From assembly GCF_003576645.1 (NCBI RefSeq), contig NC_044916.1, positions 2,812,702 to 2,876,701 on the forward strand: DNA of 64,000 nt, written 5' to 3'. Origin of the DNA: Ipomoea triloba (lineage: Eukaryota > Streptophyta > Magnoliopsida > Solanales > Convolvulaceae). The translations under genes were made by a program, and so were the position numbers. Below are positions 43,792 through 55,287 of this stretch, in pieces (position 1 is the stretch's first letter; each line of letters begins with the position of its first letter). The notes below the pieces were generated by a model, which was not told the DNA's origin, did no database searches, and saw only the letters and a program-made list of their open reading frames with translations.

Positions 43792-45282
43792 CTAGTACTC
43801 GGATAGCCTATTTGTCTTGCGCACCTCTTCAATGTCTTGTTCGAAAGACTTAGTCATCACATGTGGTGCTCGTGTTGGTATCCTCAAGGAATCGGCCTTC
43901 TTGACCCATTTAATAACTCTCATGGCCGATAGATGTGATCCTCCTTTCACCCATTTTATGGGGCCCTCGGTGGTTGGAATCATACATGTAGCCCCTTTCT
44001 TCAGAATGCACACAGTGTTAAACGATGGCATTGGGATGGCTGTGGCTTGTTGAAGAAAGTCCATCCCAAGCACAATCTTATAATCGTCCATGGGTGCTAC
44101 GGAAAAATTCACTTGGCCCTCCCAAGTGCCTAAGTGTAGCCTTACGCCTCGCGCTACGCGGTTAAGCGGTTGAGCTCTCGCATTAGCGGCCTTGAGCCAA
44201 CCTTCCCCCTTCGTCCAACGGAGGCCGAGTCTTCTAGCCTCATCCTCGGTCACGAAATTATGTGTAGCACCAGTATCCACTAAGGCTTGAGTGGGTTTAC
44301 CATTCACCAATGCTTCCACGTACATTAGTCCCTTGCTCGAAGTCATCGCCGTTGTTTGGGCTTCCAAGGCAGTGAGGAGTTGTAGCGATCCCATCCTGCT
44401 CACCTCCTCTCCCTCATGAATCTTGGTCTCTTGTTGTTCCACCATGGCCGAAAGGGAACCAAGTTTTGGACAATCCTTCATAAGATGCGGCCCCTTACAT
44501 ATGTAACATGCTAGCTTCGGCATGAAGGCATTCTTCCTTTCCTCATACTCCCTTCGTGCGAAGCCTCTATCCCTAGTCCCAGTTGGTGGCTTTCTTTGGT
44601 TATCCCTCGCTTGGCCATCGTGCTGCTCTCCCCCACCTATTATTGGACTCTTGTCCCTTCTCCTTGATGGATTGACGTTGCTTGAAGGACGAAAGTCGAT
44701 CAAGGACTCGGCGACGGTAATCGCTTCATCCACTGATTGAACATTTCGTCGTTGCACTTCTTGTTTTGCCCACGGTTGCAATCCATCGATGAAGTAGAAT
44801 AATAACTCGTCTTCGGACATGTTGGGGATTTGAAGCATAAGAGTGGTAAACTCTTGCACATAGTCTTGGATAGTCCCTCGTTGCCTCAACCCCCTAAGTT
44901 GTCTACGTGCCTCATAGACCACGTTCTCAGGGTAGAAATGTCGATTGAGCTCCCTTTTGAAATCCTCCCAAGTGTCTATGCGGCAAACCCCTCGTTCGAT
45001 ATCGGCATGCTTTCGTCTCTACAAAAGCATAGCCGTATCAGTAAGGTATGGGGTAGCAGCCTTGATCTTCCTCGCTTTGTCGTTGAGACCAAGATTCTCG
45101 AAATATTGCTCCATTTGCCAAAGGAAATTCTCGACTTCTTTGGCATCTCTAACGCCTTTGAAGTACTCCGGCCTTGGAACCTCTACCCTTGGGCTAGGTG
45201 TCGAAGTGGACGCCTCTCCACTTACAAAGTAAGCAATGAGATGACTACGGAAATAAGTTAGGCAAGAAGCTAAAAGAAACAC
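43792..45282 (-). pseudogene. Gypsy gag-protease, one stop
   Basis: Read on the minus strand: gag N-terminal part (PRPEYFKGVRDAKEVENFLW, 45282 to 45019), an in-frame TAG at 45019-45021 where Trp is expected (AMLL*RRKHADIERG), then a long frame to 43792 with the gag core (VYEARRQLRGLRQRGTIQDY), zinc knuckle CYICKGPHLMKDC and retroviral-type aspartic protease ALVDTGATHNFV...VLGMDFL. The protein ends shortly after the protease, and the polypurine tract follows directly. Pol is therefore absent by design or by an old deletion, not by a recent break. The extreme gag start and primer site are also missing: homology to the LTR resumes abruptly at 45224. Confidence 0.85.
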
Positions 45283-45367
45283 TCGAACTTGGTAGGGAAC
45301 TTGTAATACTTCTACATTTTATTCTACACTTGGATGGTTTTTTAGATTCCTTGGATTGGTTACAAAN

Positions 45368-47061
45368 CCACGCATCTCGGAAATGTGTAGGAAAGTGCCC
45401 TGCGCGTTACATCCTCCCCCACCTATTTCGGCGACGTCCTCGTCGCCTTGTATGCCTCCAAGCGTTTCGGACGTGCCATAGATCATCTTTGCATTCCCAT
45501 GCTGCCTAGTACTCGGATAGCCTATTTGTCTTGCGCACCTCTTCAATGTCTTGTTCGAAAGACTTAGTCATCACATGTGGTGCTCGTGTTGGTATCCTCA
45601 AGGAATCGGCCTTCTTGACCCATTTAATAACTCTCATGGCCGATAGATGTGATCCTCCTTTCACCCATTTTATGGGGCCCTCGGTGGTTGGAATCATACA
45701 TGTAGCCCCTTTCTTCAGAATGCACACAGTGTTAAACGATGGCATTGGGATGGCTGTGGCTTGTTGAAGAAAGTCCATCCCAAGCACAATCTTATAATCG
45801 TCCATGGGTGCTACGGAAAAATTCACTTGGCCCTCCCAAGTGCCTAAGTGTAGCCTTACGCCTCGCGCTACGCGGTTAAGCGGTTGAGCTCTCGCATTAG
45901 CGGCCTTGAGCCAACCTTCCCCCTTCGTCCAACGGAGGCCGAGTCTTCTAGCCTCATCCTCGGTCACGAAATTATGTGTAGCACCAGTATCCACTAAGGC
46001 TTGAGTGGGTTTACCATTCACCAATGCTTCCACGTACATTAGTCCCTTGCTCGAAGTCATCGCCGTTGTTTGGGCTTCCAAGGCAGTGAGGAGTTGTAGC
46101 GATCCCATCCTGCTCACCTCCTCTCCCTCATGAATCTTGGTCTCTTGTTGTTCCACCATGGCCGAAAGGGAACCAAGTTTTGGACAATCCTTCATAAGAT
46201 GCGGCCCCTTACATATGTAACATGCTAGCTTCGGCATGAAGGCATTCTTCCTTTCCTCATACTCCCTTCGTGCGAAGCCTCTATCCCTAGTCCCAGTTGG
46301 TGGCTTTCTTTGGTTATCCCTCGCTTGGCCATCGTGCTGCTCTCCCCCACCTATTATTGGACTCTTGTCCCTTCTCCTTGATGGATTGACGTTGCTTGAA
46401 GGACGAAAGTCGATCAAGGACTCGGCGACGGTAATCGCTTCATCCACTGATTGAACATTTCGTCGTTGCACTTCTTGTTTTGCCCACGGTTGCAATCCAT
46501 CGATGAAGTAGAATAATAACTCGTCTTCGGACATGTTGGGGATTTGAAGCATAAGAGTGGTAAACTCTTGCACATAGTCTTGGATAGTCCCTCGTTGCCT
46601 CAACCCCCTAAGTTGTCTACGTGCCTCATAGACCACGTTCTCAGGGTAGAAATGTCGATTGAGCTCCCTTTTGAAATCCTCCCAAGTGTCTATGCGGCAA
46701 ACCCCTCGTTCGATATCGGCATGCTTTCGTCTCTACAAAAGCATAGCCGTATCAGTAAGGTATGGGGTAGCAGCCTTGATCTTCCTCGCTTTGTCGTTGA
46801 GACCAAGATTCTCGAAATATTGCTCCATTTGCCAAAGGAAATTCTCGACTTCTTTGGCATCTCTAACGCCTTTGAAGTACTCCGGCCTTGGAACCTCTAC
46901 CCTTGGGCTAGGTGTCGAAGTGGACGCCTCTCCACTTACAAAGTAAGCAATGAGATGACTACGGAAATAAGTTAGGCAAGAAGCTAAAAGAAACACTCGA
47001 ACTTGGTAGGGAACTTGTAATACTTCTACATTTTATTCTACACTTGGATGGTTTTTTAGAT
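45368..47061 (-). repeat. Second copy of gypsy internal block (N-bounded)
   Basis: Appears identical to 43654-45347 at offset 1714, with the same TAG. Its gag-protease frames are 45506-46636 and 46733-46996. It begins and ends at single Ns (45367, 47062), each in LTR or LTR-adjacent sequence. Probably an assembly join through the repeated LTRs. Confidence 0.82.
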
Positions 47062-47366
47062 NCTTGAGGGGTATTTATACCCATTCCACCTCCTCAATGG
47101 ATGGTGGAGATCTAAATAATCCTACGGCTAGAATTAATTCTCTAGAATCCTCCCTAACTATCTTTACACACTTGAGGATTCCATAAAATTCTAGAATATT
47201 CTATGGTTTCCTACAACCTCTACACTTATGTACATGACTCTAGATCATTCTAGCAATTATGGAAACCTATACACAACCTTTAGAAAAGTCCGGAAAAGTG
47301 TAGCAAACCTTGGCAAGATGTCCCACGCGTCTCAGAAATGTGTAGGAAAGTGCCCAGCGCGTTACA
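46938..47366 (-). repeat. Gypsy 5' LTR (right end), gapped
   Basis: Matches 43252-43697, but with a gap of about 50 bases hidden by the N at 47062 and a small insertion near 47222-47232. The part nearest gag has been deleted. Confidence 0.7.
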
Positions 47367-47429
47367 ATTGGCACACCTTACACTATTTGGACATATGAAT
47401 GACTTCAGGATAATTATATTTATATGTAT

Positions 47430-47976
47430 TTTTATTAAATTTAGACTTATTGGTAGAAAAAAAAAAAAAAAACTAAATTGTCTGTCACGTTTAGGAACCA
47501 AACTCGATATCAAAGTTTCCACTCCTGTCGATGTTAATTCCTGGCTTTAATTTCCACCGTAAATGAACAAACTACCTCAGTCTCCTCAAGTCTTCGCCTT
47601 TTAAACCGTAAAACACGCTATACCAACAATTAATAATACAACTCAGGGGAAGAACGAAATCCTTTGACAAGTCCTCAAGTGATTGATTATAGGTAAGCAG
47701 GATTTAACCCTCTATAATTTGACTACCCTGTGGTGATTTATCCCCTTTTGTGAGCAAATATGCAGTGAAACTATTGTGTCCCCTAATCTTTTACCAAAAC
47801 ATTTTCCTCCAATAACCACTTAATTAAGTCACACTAAGACGTACTAATTTTGTTCGTGCCAGATATAATCTAGCTACATTGAGACTAATTCAAAGAGTAA
47901 TTTTATGTGTGCCAGATAAGATTCATGACATCTCATCTGATGAGCACTTAATCAAATACCGAATAAATTAAAGACA
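47430..47976. repeat. CRK upstream block, copy 4 (before CRK6)
   Basis: It includes TTTAGACTTATTGGTAGAAA, then the ACCAAACTCGATATCAAAG core at 47498 and the CCTTTGACAAG tail, with an extra stretch of about 90 bases at 47670-47760. The gypsy element lies on its left and a LINE on its right. Confidence 0.75.
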
Positions 47977-47993
47977 AGCTAAGGAAATCTTTA

Positions 47994-49032
47994 TTTTTTT
48001 TTTTTTTTTTAACAAAGAGAATTTTATTGATAATTAAAACCTAGGGGATGAAAATCCCCGCTGATCATACAAAAGAGCCAGTTTGACCTTTATAGGTAAA
48101 GAAGTACAAGAGTGAAAAAGAGCGGGCGAGCTACTGTTAAGTCCTTCTGAAGCAAGTGCGTCAGCCACCTGGTTGGCCTCCCTATAGATATGTGTCAGGG
48201 TTGAACCCCACAAGGAAAGGCAAGAACGGATGTACTGAACNGCTCGAGTGATTTTGCAATCTGAGACAAGGTGACCAAACTTTTGACAGTTAAGACAGTA
48301 AGGCGGTATATACTCATAGATAACCGGTTGGGCAAAACCTCCAAAAGAACCGTTGGTGATCCAAACTTGATCTGGTTTTTCAATGCTAACATTGAGTTCC
48401 ACACAGACCCGAGCTATGGATGGTCGGTTTTGCAGCAAAGTGGAGGAGTCAACTTTTAAAGGAGTTCCTATGAGATTGGCAATTGAACAAAGAGCTTCTT
48501 TGTCCTGTAGATGTGTTGGCAAGCCCTCAAATGCTATCCAAATGGGGACAATTGGCGATTCGATGTCTGGACGAAAATCTGGCGTCCATTTGAAGATATT
48601 CATGAAGTAACCTTGAATCGACCAAGATTTTCGGAGCCAGCAGCGCTGAAAGTCGTCTTCAAGATCGAAGTTGATGAGGACATGTCGTTGATCAATCAAG
48701 CCAAGGGAAAAGGCTCCACCAAATCCGATAAGATCGAACGTTTTTCGTAGATCTGCCATTGTTGGGCGCCCTTTATTGAACTTGCCGATAAGAGCAAATT
48801 TAAATTTTTGAGAGAAACGATGAATTTCTTGATCTGAAAAAGCAACAGCTGGCATTCCTTTGAATTTGCTTGGAGGTTTGAGGTTGGAGACAACAGAGGA
48901 TTTAGAGAGGATGTCAGCGAAGGAGCGGGAAGGGGGCTTGTCGGCCCCCGGCGCCGCCGCCATAGCCGTGAAGGAGAAAGCACTATTGATGGAGCGTTTT
49001 TAGGGATTCACTGTTGAGAGCTCTAATCTAGT
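47994..49032 (-). mobile_element. LINE (L1-type) with 17-bp TSD, gapped
   Basis: The minus-strand 3' end has a poly-A tail (poly-T at about 47994-48010 on +). A perfect 17-bp duplication, AGCTAAGGAAATCTTTA, flanks the element (47977-47993 and 49033-49049). The 5' gag-like ORF and the 3' RNase H end are joined at one N (48241). The endonuclease and reverse transcriptase between them are therefore either deleted or hidden in an assembly gap. Confidence 0.85.
48034..48963 (-). pseudogene. LINE ORF1 (DUF4283/CCHC) fused to RNase H end
   Basis: The first 240 or so residues are the plant L1 ORF1 type: a DUF4283-like domain (ALIGKFNKGRPTMADLRKTF...WIAFEGLPTHLQDKEAL) and the knuckle CLNCQKFGHLVSDC. 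After the N the frame continues as the C-terminus of RNase H (LTHIYREANQVADALASEGL), which belongs to ORF2. The apparent fusion protein is an artefact of the N or of an internal deletion. It is not a host gene. Confidence 0.85.
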
Positions 49033-49301
49033 AGCTAAGGAAATCTTTATGAGTACTTAATCAAATACCGAATAAATTAAATACGAGCTAAGAAAACCCT
49101 TAGGCTGTCCTTATCCTAGTCAATCTTTCCCTTGCTAGATGAGATGACACATTAAAAAATAATTTTTTCTTTTTATATGATGACATGGTTAGCAAACCTG
49201 CTATTGCAGCAAATTTACTAATCTTACAAAATACAGTATTGCAAGGATAAAGATATGACAGAGTTAAAGATAGTCTTACATTTGACCAGCCTAAACTCCT
49301 G

Positions 49302-49353
49302 TCTACTCCTTCCTTCACGTTGTTCCTACTGTACGACAATAAATAAAACAACC
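49302..49353 (+). promoter_or_regulatory. Conserved proximal CRK promoter block
   Basis: CTACTCCTTCCTTCACGTTG, then TTCCTACTGTACGACAATAA and ATAAAACAACC, about 70-120 bases before the CRK6 start. Confidence 0.6.
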
Positions 49354-49420
49354 TACTACTACTAGATATGTACTTGTGTTGCTGTGATATATCATACACG
49401 TATACACATCACGCAATAAG

Positions 49421-52400
49421 ATGATCATGATTTGGTCTTTCGTGTTGATGAGCTTCATCACCATCACCAAAGGCAGCTCTAATCTTGATCTAAGGCATCG
49501 CTGCCCAGATCGAGCTTATTACACTCCTAACAGCCCCTACAAAGCCAACCTCGATGTTCTCCTCTCTAATCTTTATTCCAATGCCACCCTACACAACGGT
49601 TTCTACTACACCACCGTCGGTTCCAACGACACCGTGTACGGCTCGTTCTTGTGCCGCGGCGACGTCTCCCCGGACGTTTGCCGCAACTGCATTGGAGATG
49701 CCCGGAAAGAGATACTAGAGATTTGCCCCAATGGAACCACGGCTATGATTTGGTACGATAACTGCATGTTGCGTTACTCGGAGACGTCCATGTTGGGAAA
49801 ATTCGACCAAACGACATGGTTCACCATGAATAACAAGGATAACGATACTCAACCGAATGCGTATATGAGGTTAGTGGGGAAAATGTTGGATCAGATAACC
49901 GCTCGAGCTTCGACTGGTTTCGACAAGAAATTTGCTGTGTTAGAAGCTGATTTTAGTGTGTTTGAGAGGGTGTACGCTCTTGGACAGTGTACCCCGGACC
50001 TTTCTAGCGTTGACTGTCAAATATGTTTCAGAAGTGCTATTGCATTGCTGCCTCGTTGCTGTAATGGCGCCGTGGGTGCTAGAGCTGTGTACCCAAACTG
50101 TTACGTTAGGTACGAGCTCTACCCTTTCTATAATCTCTCCGCCGTGGCCACACCGGCGCCGCCTCCTATCCATCCTCCTCCGCCAACTATGCTTCCCAAT
50201 TCCGCTAGCAGCAAAGGTAAACTTGATCTGGTGATTCTTTATGCTGGACTTGACTCTTTACTGACTTCTCCAACAATTTCTCTTGTTAGTTAATTGTACA
50301 GTTTTTACTCTTGTTGGAACTCGAACTTTTGATTTGGTTTTGATATCACTTGTTAGAATCAAGTAATACATTCTTTGTAAGTTACTTCGTATAAGTTTTG
50401 GCGTAGTGATAAGCACTTGATCAAACAAGTGACATCAAAGTCAGGCCACATATTAGAGTAGTCCAAGCAAGAATAAAAATTGTACATTGTGCAGTTAGCT
50501 AAGAGTGAGAATTGTTGAACAGAGGCATCAAAATCAGTAACTACTATTTGAGGGTGTGCACATTGAATATAGTATATACAGTTGGCCTGGTAACACTTAC
50601 AAGAAATTTGTACAAATTCTGTAATCCATAATCTTGCTAATTGTTTGAGTGTATCTGTGATTGAGGATTAATTATAATTTGGGTTTTCAATGTTAATGGA
50701 AAATTATTAAGGTCCATTTGGATATATTCATGCAGGGAGAGAAAAATCTTCTGGAAAAGTGATTATTGCAGCCTCTGTAGGGTTAGTCACTGGGATATTG
50801 CTCTTCGTTATATGCTTCTGTTTCTTGAAAAAGAGAAGAGCAAAGAAGGCTCTTTCTGCGAAGGAGACAATTGCTGGTAATATAGCACCAGATTGCATGT
50901 GCTTATTATCAATTGTTCTTATTAGTAATACATATTAATTAAATCCGTTTGGCATTTATAAATCATGTAGACATGACTGAGATTCCAATAGAGGAGTCGG
51001 TACAATATGAATTCAGTACTATTGAAGCTATCACAAATTGTTTCTCCCTCGATAATAAGATTGGTGAAGGTGGATACGGTGCTGTTTACAAAGTAAAGTT
51101 TGATTTATCTAGTCTTTTAATGTGCAAGATTGGATGTTCAACAGTTTCGATTATTTATGAATTTTAATTGTTTACTGGTCATGACCCTGTTTGGTAAATG
51201 GCGGTATTCAGGGAAGGCTTCCCAATGGACAAGATGTAGCGGTGAAGAGGCTATCAAGGACTTCAACACAAGGAGTTGCAGAATTCAAGAATGAGGTTGC
51301 ATTGGTTGCAAAGCTTCTACATAGAAATTTAGTAAGGGTGCTGGGATTTTGCTTGCACGGAGAAGAAAAGATACTTATCTATGAATTTGTTCCCAACAAA
51401 AGTCTTGACTACTTTTTATTTGGTTAGTTTCTGACTATAAAATAAAATAGAGATATCAGAATAATAACTTGAATTTTTGGGTTTAATTAAGTTCTATTAA
51501 TTATTATTATGCAGATCCAGTGAAGAAGCAACAATTGAATTGGCCCACTCGTTATAAGATCATAGAAGGAATAGCTCGTGGACTCCTTTATCTTCATGAG
51601 GATTCACATCTCAAAATCATACACCGCGATTTGAAAGCAAGCAACGTGTTATTAGACGAAGATATGAACTCCAAAATATCTGACTTTGGCCTAGCAAAGA
51701 TTTTTATGATTGATCAAACTCAAGAAAATACAAGTAGAGTTGTCGGAACATAGTAAGTTTTAATTCTCACATATGTATGAAATCTAAATTGTTTATTCAA
51801 CTCACATCTCAGGAAGCTTAGAACAGTACTTGTTCTTGTTTGATTACATCCTCTATTTATGCTATGGTTTTACAGTGGGTACATGGCTCCCGAATATGTT
51901 ATGCGTGGCTTGTTCTCTGGGAAGTCGGATGTTTTCAGTTTCGGAGTTCTACTTCTAGAGATTATAACGGGAATGAAAAACAGTTCTTTCCCCAGCATCA
52001 TGGAATCAACTGGACCTCAAGATCTTCCTAGCTATGTGAGTATATACATATTAGAAAATTCATCATAAAAAAAACTGAAAATATATGTTTTGAAGCACAC
52101 ACTTACATACATTTTATACTGGTTTGAGCATGGAAGTGGTTAATGTTGCAGGCTTGGAAGCATTGGAGGGAGGGCAGACCCTTAGACATGGTGGATCAAA
52201 GTCTTGGAGGTTTGTATTCGAGAAATGAAGTGATCCAATGTATCCATGTTGGGTTGTTGTGTGTCCAAGAAGAGGTGGATGATAGGCCAACAATGGCGAA
52301 TGTTGTGTTGATGCTGAATAGTTATTCTGCTACAAGGAGGACACCTAATCCACCTGCATTTTTCACCGGTTTAAGTCAGATTTTGGCAGGACAAGAGGCG

Positions 52401-52472
52401 GATCAATCCAGAAACAAGCCACAACCATTGTCAGTGAATCAAGTTTCCACTTCAGAGCTGTATCCTAGATAA
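49421..52472 (+). CDS. CRK6: cysteine-rich receptor-like kinase
   Basis: Exons 49421-50216, 50736-50876, 50971-51092, 51212-51422, 51515-51752, 51876-52035, 52152-52472; 662 residues in frame. The start at [11 protein letters not shown] aligns with the other copies. It has a signal peptide, DUF26 motifs [13 protein letters not shown] and [13 protein letters not shown], a proline-rich hinge ([11 protein letters not shown]), a membrane helix in exon 2 and a kinase with Lys365, HRD 460-462, DFG 480-482 and M-A-P-E-Y. Exon 3 ends in AAA before GTAAAG, where paralogues have AAG before the donor; the intron remains GT-AG. A basic cluster (KKRRAKKA) follows the helix, as expected for the cytoplasmic side. 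All catalytic residues are present, so it is probably an active receptor kinase. The ligand is unknown. Confidence 0.92.
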
Positions 52473-52674
52473 TTTTAGGCTGAAATTTTTTTTTTTTAAA
52501 TTTTTTTATACATTATATTTCTTAGTTTAGGCTAGACTAAGTATAAGTTCTCAGACTTCAAGAGTCGTTAAAAGAGATCAATCATGAATGATAAGAAATC
52601 CATCTCTACCTTACCATCGAAATATTGCTATTAAGTTTTTTCTCCACCTTACCAACGAAATATTGCTATTAAGT

Positions 52675-52825
52675 TTTTTTTTTTTTGAGTACTACTGACT
52701 CTGTTACAATGTAGTATTTGTTCATAGTTACGTTCTCAACCTAACCTATTGAAACACAAAGAGTTAACCGTGGGAGTGTAAACCGGGTGCCAATGGACCA
52801 CAAACAAGGTCTTTGGCAATATTGC
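52675..52825 (-). mobile_element. tRNA-derived SINE, minus strand
   Basis: On the minus strand it starts GCCAAAGACCTTG and ends with the signature ACAGAGTCAGTAGTACTCA and a poly-A tail (poly-T at 52675-52686 on +). The B box is degenerate. It belongs to the same family as 58657-58785. Confidence 0.65.
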
Positions 52826-53171
52826 TATTAAGTTAGGTGATTAATTTGTTGTACACCAAATCAATGCAATTGTTAGTGTCAATGTCAAAGTCTTCCTAAA
52901 GATGGGGTACTTGTCTAATAATGACAAAGTCTTCCTTCAAACTTTCTAATTTCGTGGGACCCATCATTTATTAAATCCTTTTGTCTTCCTACTTTGTTTT
53001 TTCTTTAGAAGTTCGAAATAATATTATTTCTTTCAAGATTGATTTGTTGTTTATACTTATAATTCAATCTATCTTTCTTTAATTTGCAATTATGATATTT
53101 GAATTTAATGTGTCAAATCAATAATAGTTTATAACAACTTTACAGCACAAATGAATCATTCTTGGAGAGTT
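52826..53171. other. Intergenic, no gene seen
   Basis: AT-rich sequence between a SINE and a CRK exon 4 relic. It may be the rest of a decayed CRK copy, but nothing can be aligned by eye. Confidence 0.4.
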
Positions 53172-53303
53172 ACAATTCAAGAGTTTAGGATTAATGAGGT
53201 TGATGTGGTTCCATGTTTTGACATAGAAATTTAGTTAGAATTTTGAGGTTTTACAATGAAGGGAAGAAAATATGCTCATTCATCAATTTGTGCCCAACAA
53301 AAT
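53172..53303 (+). pseudogene. CRK exon 4 relic
   Basis: Decayed match to exon 4: AATTCAAGA, AATGAGGTTGA.GT.GTT, CATAGAAATTTAGT, GAAGGGAAGAAAA, CTCATTCATCAATTTG and GTGCCCAACAAAA line up in order with coding for [26 protein letters not shown]. Several indels and substitutions destroy the frame. No flanking exons are recognisable. It indicates another lost CRK copy between CRK6 and CRK7. Confidence 0.78.
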
Positions 53304-53313
53304 GTTAATTTGT

Positions 53314-53424
53314 GAATGATATCAAACTATAATATTTATTTCTAATTAATTGAGTAATTTAGTAATGATATATTTATAGTTTAAGGTGCGTGTGAATGAT
53401 ATCAAACTATAATATTTATTTCTA
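53314..53424. repeat. Short direct repeat pair
   Basis: Two copies (about 53314-53349 and 53391-53426) of a segment containing GTGAATGATATCAAACTATA and TTATTTCTAATT, separated by about 40 bases. Confidence 0.75.
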
Positions 53425-53636
53425 ATTTAGTAAGGTGCGTATGTTTAAAGATTAAAGTGCATTATTTTCTAGTTTAACGTGTATCAGTTCAAGACACTTT
53501 TTTTTTTTGAAAGGAAGTTCAAGACACTTGATTATTCACATTCATGTTGTCACCTGAACCATACCACACAGACGTGAAAAGTGTCTTGAACCATACCATA
53601 CAGACGTGCAAACATATCGTGATCGTTGGCTGAGAT

Positions 53637-54089
53637 CATGGTTGCAGTAGGCGCTAGGCGCTAGTCGGGTGGTAGACTAGCGCCTAGCGCCTAAGCGGTC
53701 TAGGCGGCGCATAGGCGGTACCTAAGCGGTTCTAGGCGGCGACCTATAAAAACAAAAAATTAGTTCATGTGTGTGGGTGTATGTCATATAATATATATTA
53801 TATATATCTCTCTTACTTCTCTTACTTATATAAATAAATAAATTAAAATATATATAAATATAATAATAAAATTAACAAGGCCGACTCGCTCGAGTTAACT
53901 CGGCTAACTCTGCCGAGTTGGGTGAGTTAACTCGGCCAAATTCAACCTAGTCGGCCGCCAATTCGGTCCAGTCGGCCGAGTTAGGCGCTAGGCGGCCTCC
54001 TAGGCAGTCGACCACCTAGGCGGACGCCTAGGGAGCGATTCGCCTCGGTCTAGGAACGCCTAGCGCCTAGGCGGGGATTTTTGCAACAG
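53637..54089. mobile_element. GC-rich element with 10-bp TSD
   Basis: A 453-bp island unlike its AT-rich surroundings, dominated by variants of TAGGCGCTAGGCG and by ACTCGGC/GCCGAGTT repeats around an AT-rich middle (53760-53875). Ends contain GTTGCA and its inverse. It is flanked by TGGCTGAGAT at 53627-53636 and 54090-54099. The 10-bp duplication suggests a Mutator- or hAT-like non-autonomous element. No coding capacity. Confidence 0.75.
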
Positions 54090-54229
54090 TGGCTGAGATT
54101 AGATCAATGACTACAAATCAATAAAAATAGAAAAATTGGTGTCATTTTGATAATTTCAATGATATGTTGGTGCATTTAAATGTGTTTGGTGGTGCTTTGA
54201 GTCCAATATAATGTACTGTCAAATATTAT

Positions 54230-54725
54230 CGTGTGCACCACAGACCAACCCTTAGTGCTCCACTCAACAGGGGTATCAAACCCATTGGTCACGGGAAATA
54301 TCAACGGTTCAATAGACCCGTGGGTCTAACAGTACTATTCAATGTGTCTATCGAACCCATTGCATTTTTAACCCACTTGGTGGTGTACCACAAATCATGG
54401 CTTATTGTACCACAGACCAATGCTTAGTGCAACACATACCACTACTTAGTGCACTACAAAAATATACATGGTGCACAAAATTACAAAATTGTCGCGACCT
54501 TTTTCCCTTTTTCTTGATTTTCAGCCACTTGGTGGAGCACCATAGACAATCGCTTAGTGCACCACAGATTAATAGTTTGTGCAATACAAAAATATATATG
54601 GTACACAAAATTACAAAAATGTCACCACAATTTTTTTTTCTTTTTCATTGGTTTTTAACCGTTGATTTGAGCTCATCCAATGATTCAAAATTGATGGCAT
54701 GTTCGCATGGGAGAAGGCCTCGCAC
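54230..54725. repeat. Imperfect repeats of a TTAGTGC-rich unit
   Basis: Variants of ACCACAGACCAA...CTTAGTGC recur near 54237, 54411, 54443, 54537 and 54563. A longer unit (GTGCA...ACAAAAATATA...GG.(G/A)CACAAAATTACAAAA) occurs at about 54449-54495 and 54574-54620. Possibly the interior of a larger transposon. The small frames here are not convincing genes. Confidence 0.6.
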
Positions 54726-55054
54726 CTGATCGGTTTATATATATATATAGTAAAGAAAATATTGAAATAAATAAGAATTGGGTTAATCATTAAATAATAA
54801 TTATGACGGATAAAATAAGTTGAGGAATAAAATTTTTAAAATTTCCAATACGTCACGAATTTAGACCTAAGAACTCGTACTGTAGATCAGTGAGATCAGA
54901 CAATTAGGAATGGAACTACTAGATGCCAGACTGACAGTCACTAGTGCCGACAACGAATGGACGACGAACTTTGTCTTAAACCAATCAAAGCATATTATTA
55001 AGTCAATAAATAGGAAAAATAGAAATAAAAAGTGAAAGTGTACATAGCACGTCA

Positions 55055-55215
55055 CGTTTCCGAAACAAACGGCGTAATCAGATCAGAGTTCCAATCTCAT
55101 TGGCTGTCGATATCAATTATAGTTCACGGCTTTAATTTCCACCACAAATGAAATGAACAAACTTTTCGCTTTTGAGTCTTCCTTTGTAATAAGACACTTA
55201 AAACACGATAATTAA
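55055..55215. repeat. CRK upstream block, copy 5 (before CRK7), diverged
   Basis: Retains GCTTTAATTTCCACCACAAA, GAACAAAC, TTAAAACACG and AATTAATACAACTCAA in the same order as the other copies, with many substitutions. Confidence 0.6.
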
Positions 55216-55287
55216 TACAACTCAAATGCATGAGTATAAAAATATATTTTTGATCTTGGAGGATGTGTGTGTCAGCTCAAATGCAGA

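Larger units (their letters stand above)
43154..47366 (-). mobile_element. Ty3/gypsy-type element with gag-protease only
   Basis: Minus-strand element. Related terminal repeats lie at both ends (43154-43697 and 46938-47366), and a purine-rich AGGTGGGGGAGGA stands just before the 3' LTR start TGTAACGCGC. Between them are gag, a zinc knuckle and an aspartic protease, but no reverse transcriptase or integrase. The layout matches the non-autonomous TR-GAG group. Flanking ATTG on both sides is a possible short target-site duplication. The true element is probably about 2.5 kb: the internal part is present twice because of an N-bounded duplication (N at 45367 and 47062). Confidence 0.78.

Noticed and set aside
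45506..46996. A second gypsy gag-protease gene
   Set aside because: Same reason: identical to 43792-45282 including the premature stop, and N-bounded.
48034..48963. Host zinc-knuckle protein with RNase H tail
   Set aside because: The domain order, 17-bp TSD and poly-A tail show a LINE, and the fusion crosses an N.
54233..54729. Overlapping small ORFs in the TTAGTGC-rich repeats
   Set aside because: Their sequence follows the repeat units; no homology is recognisable.
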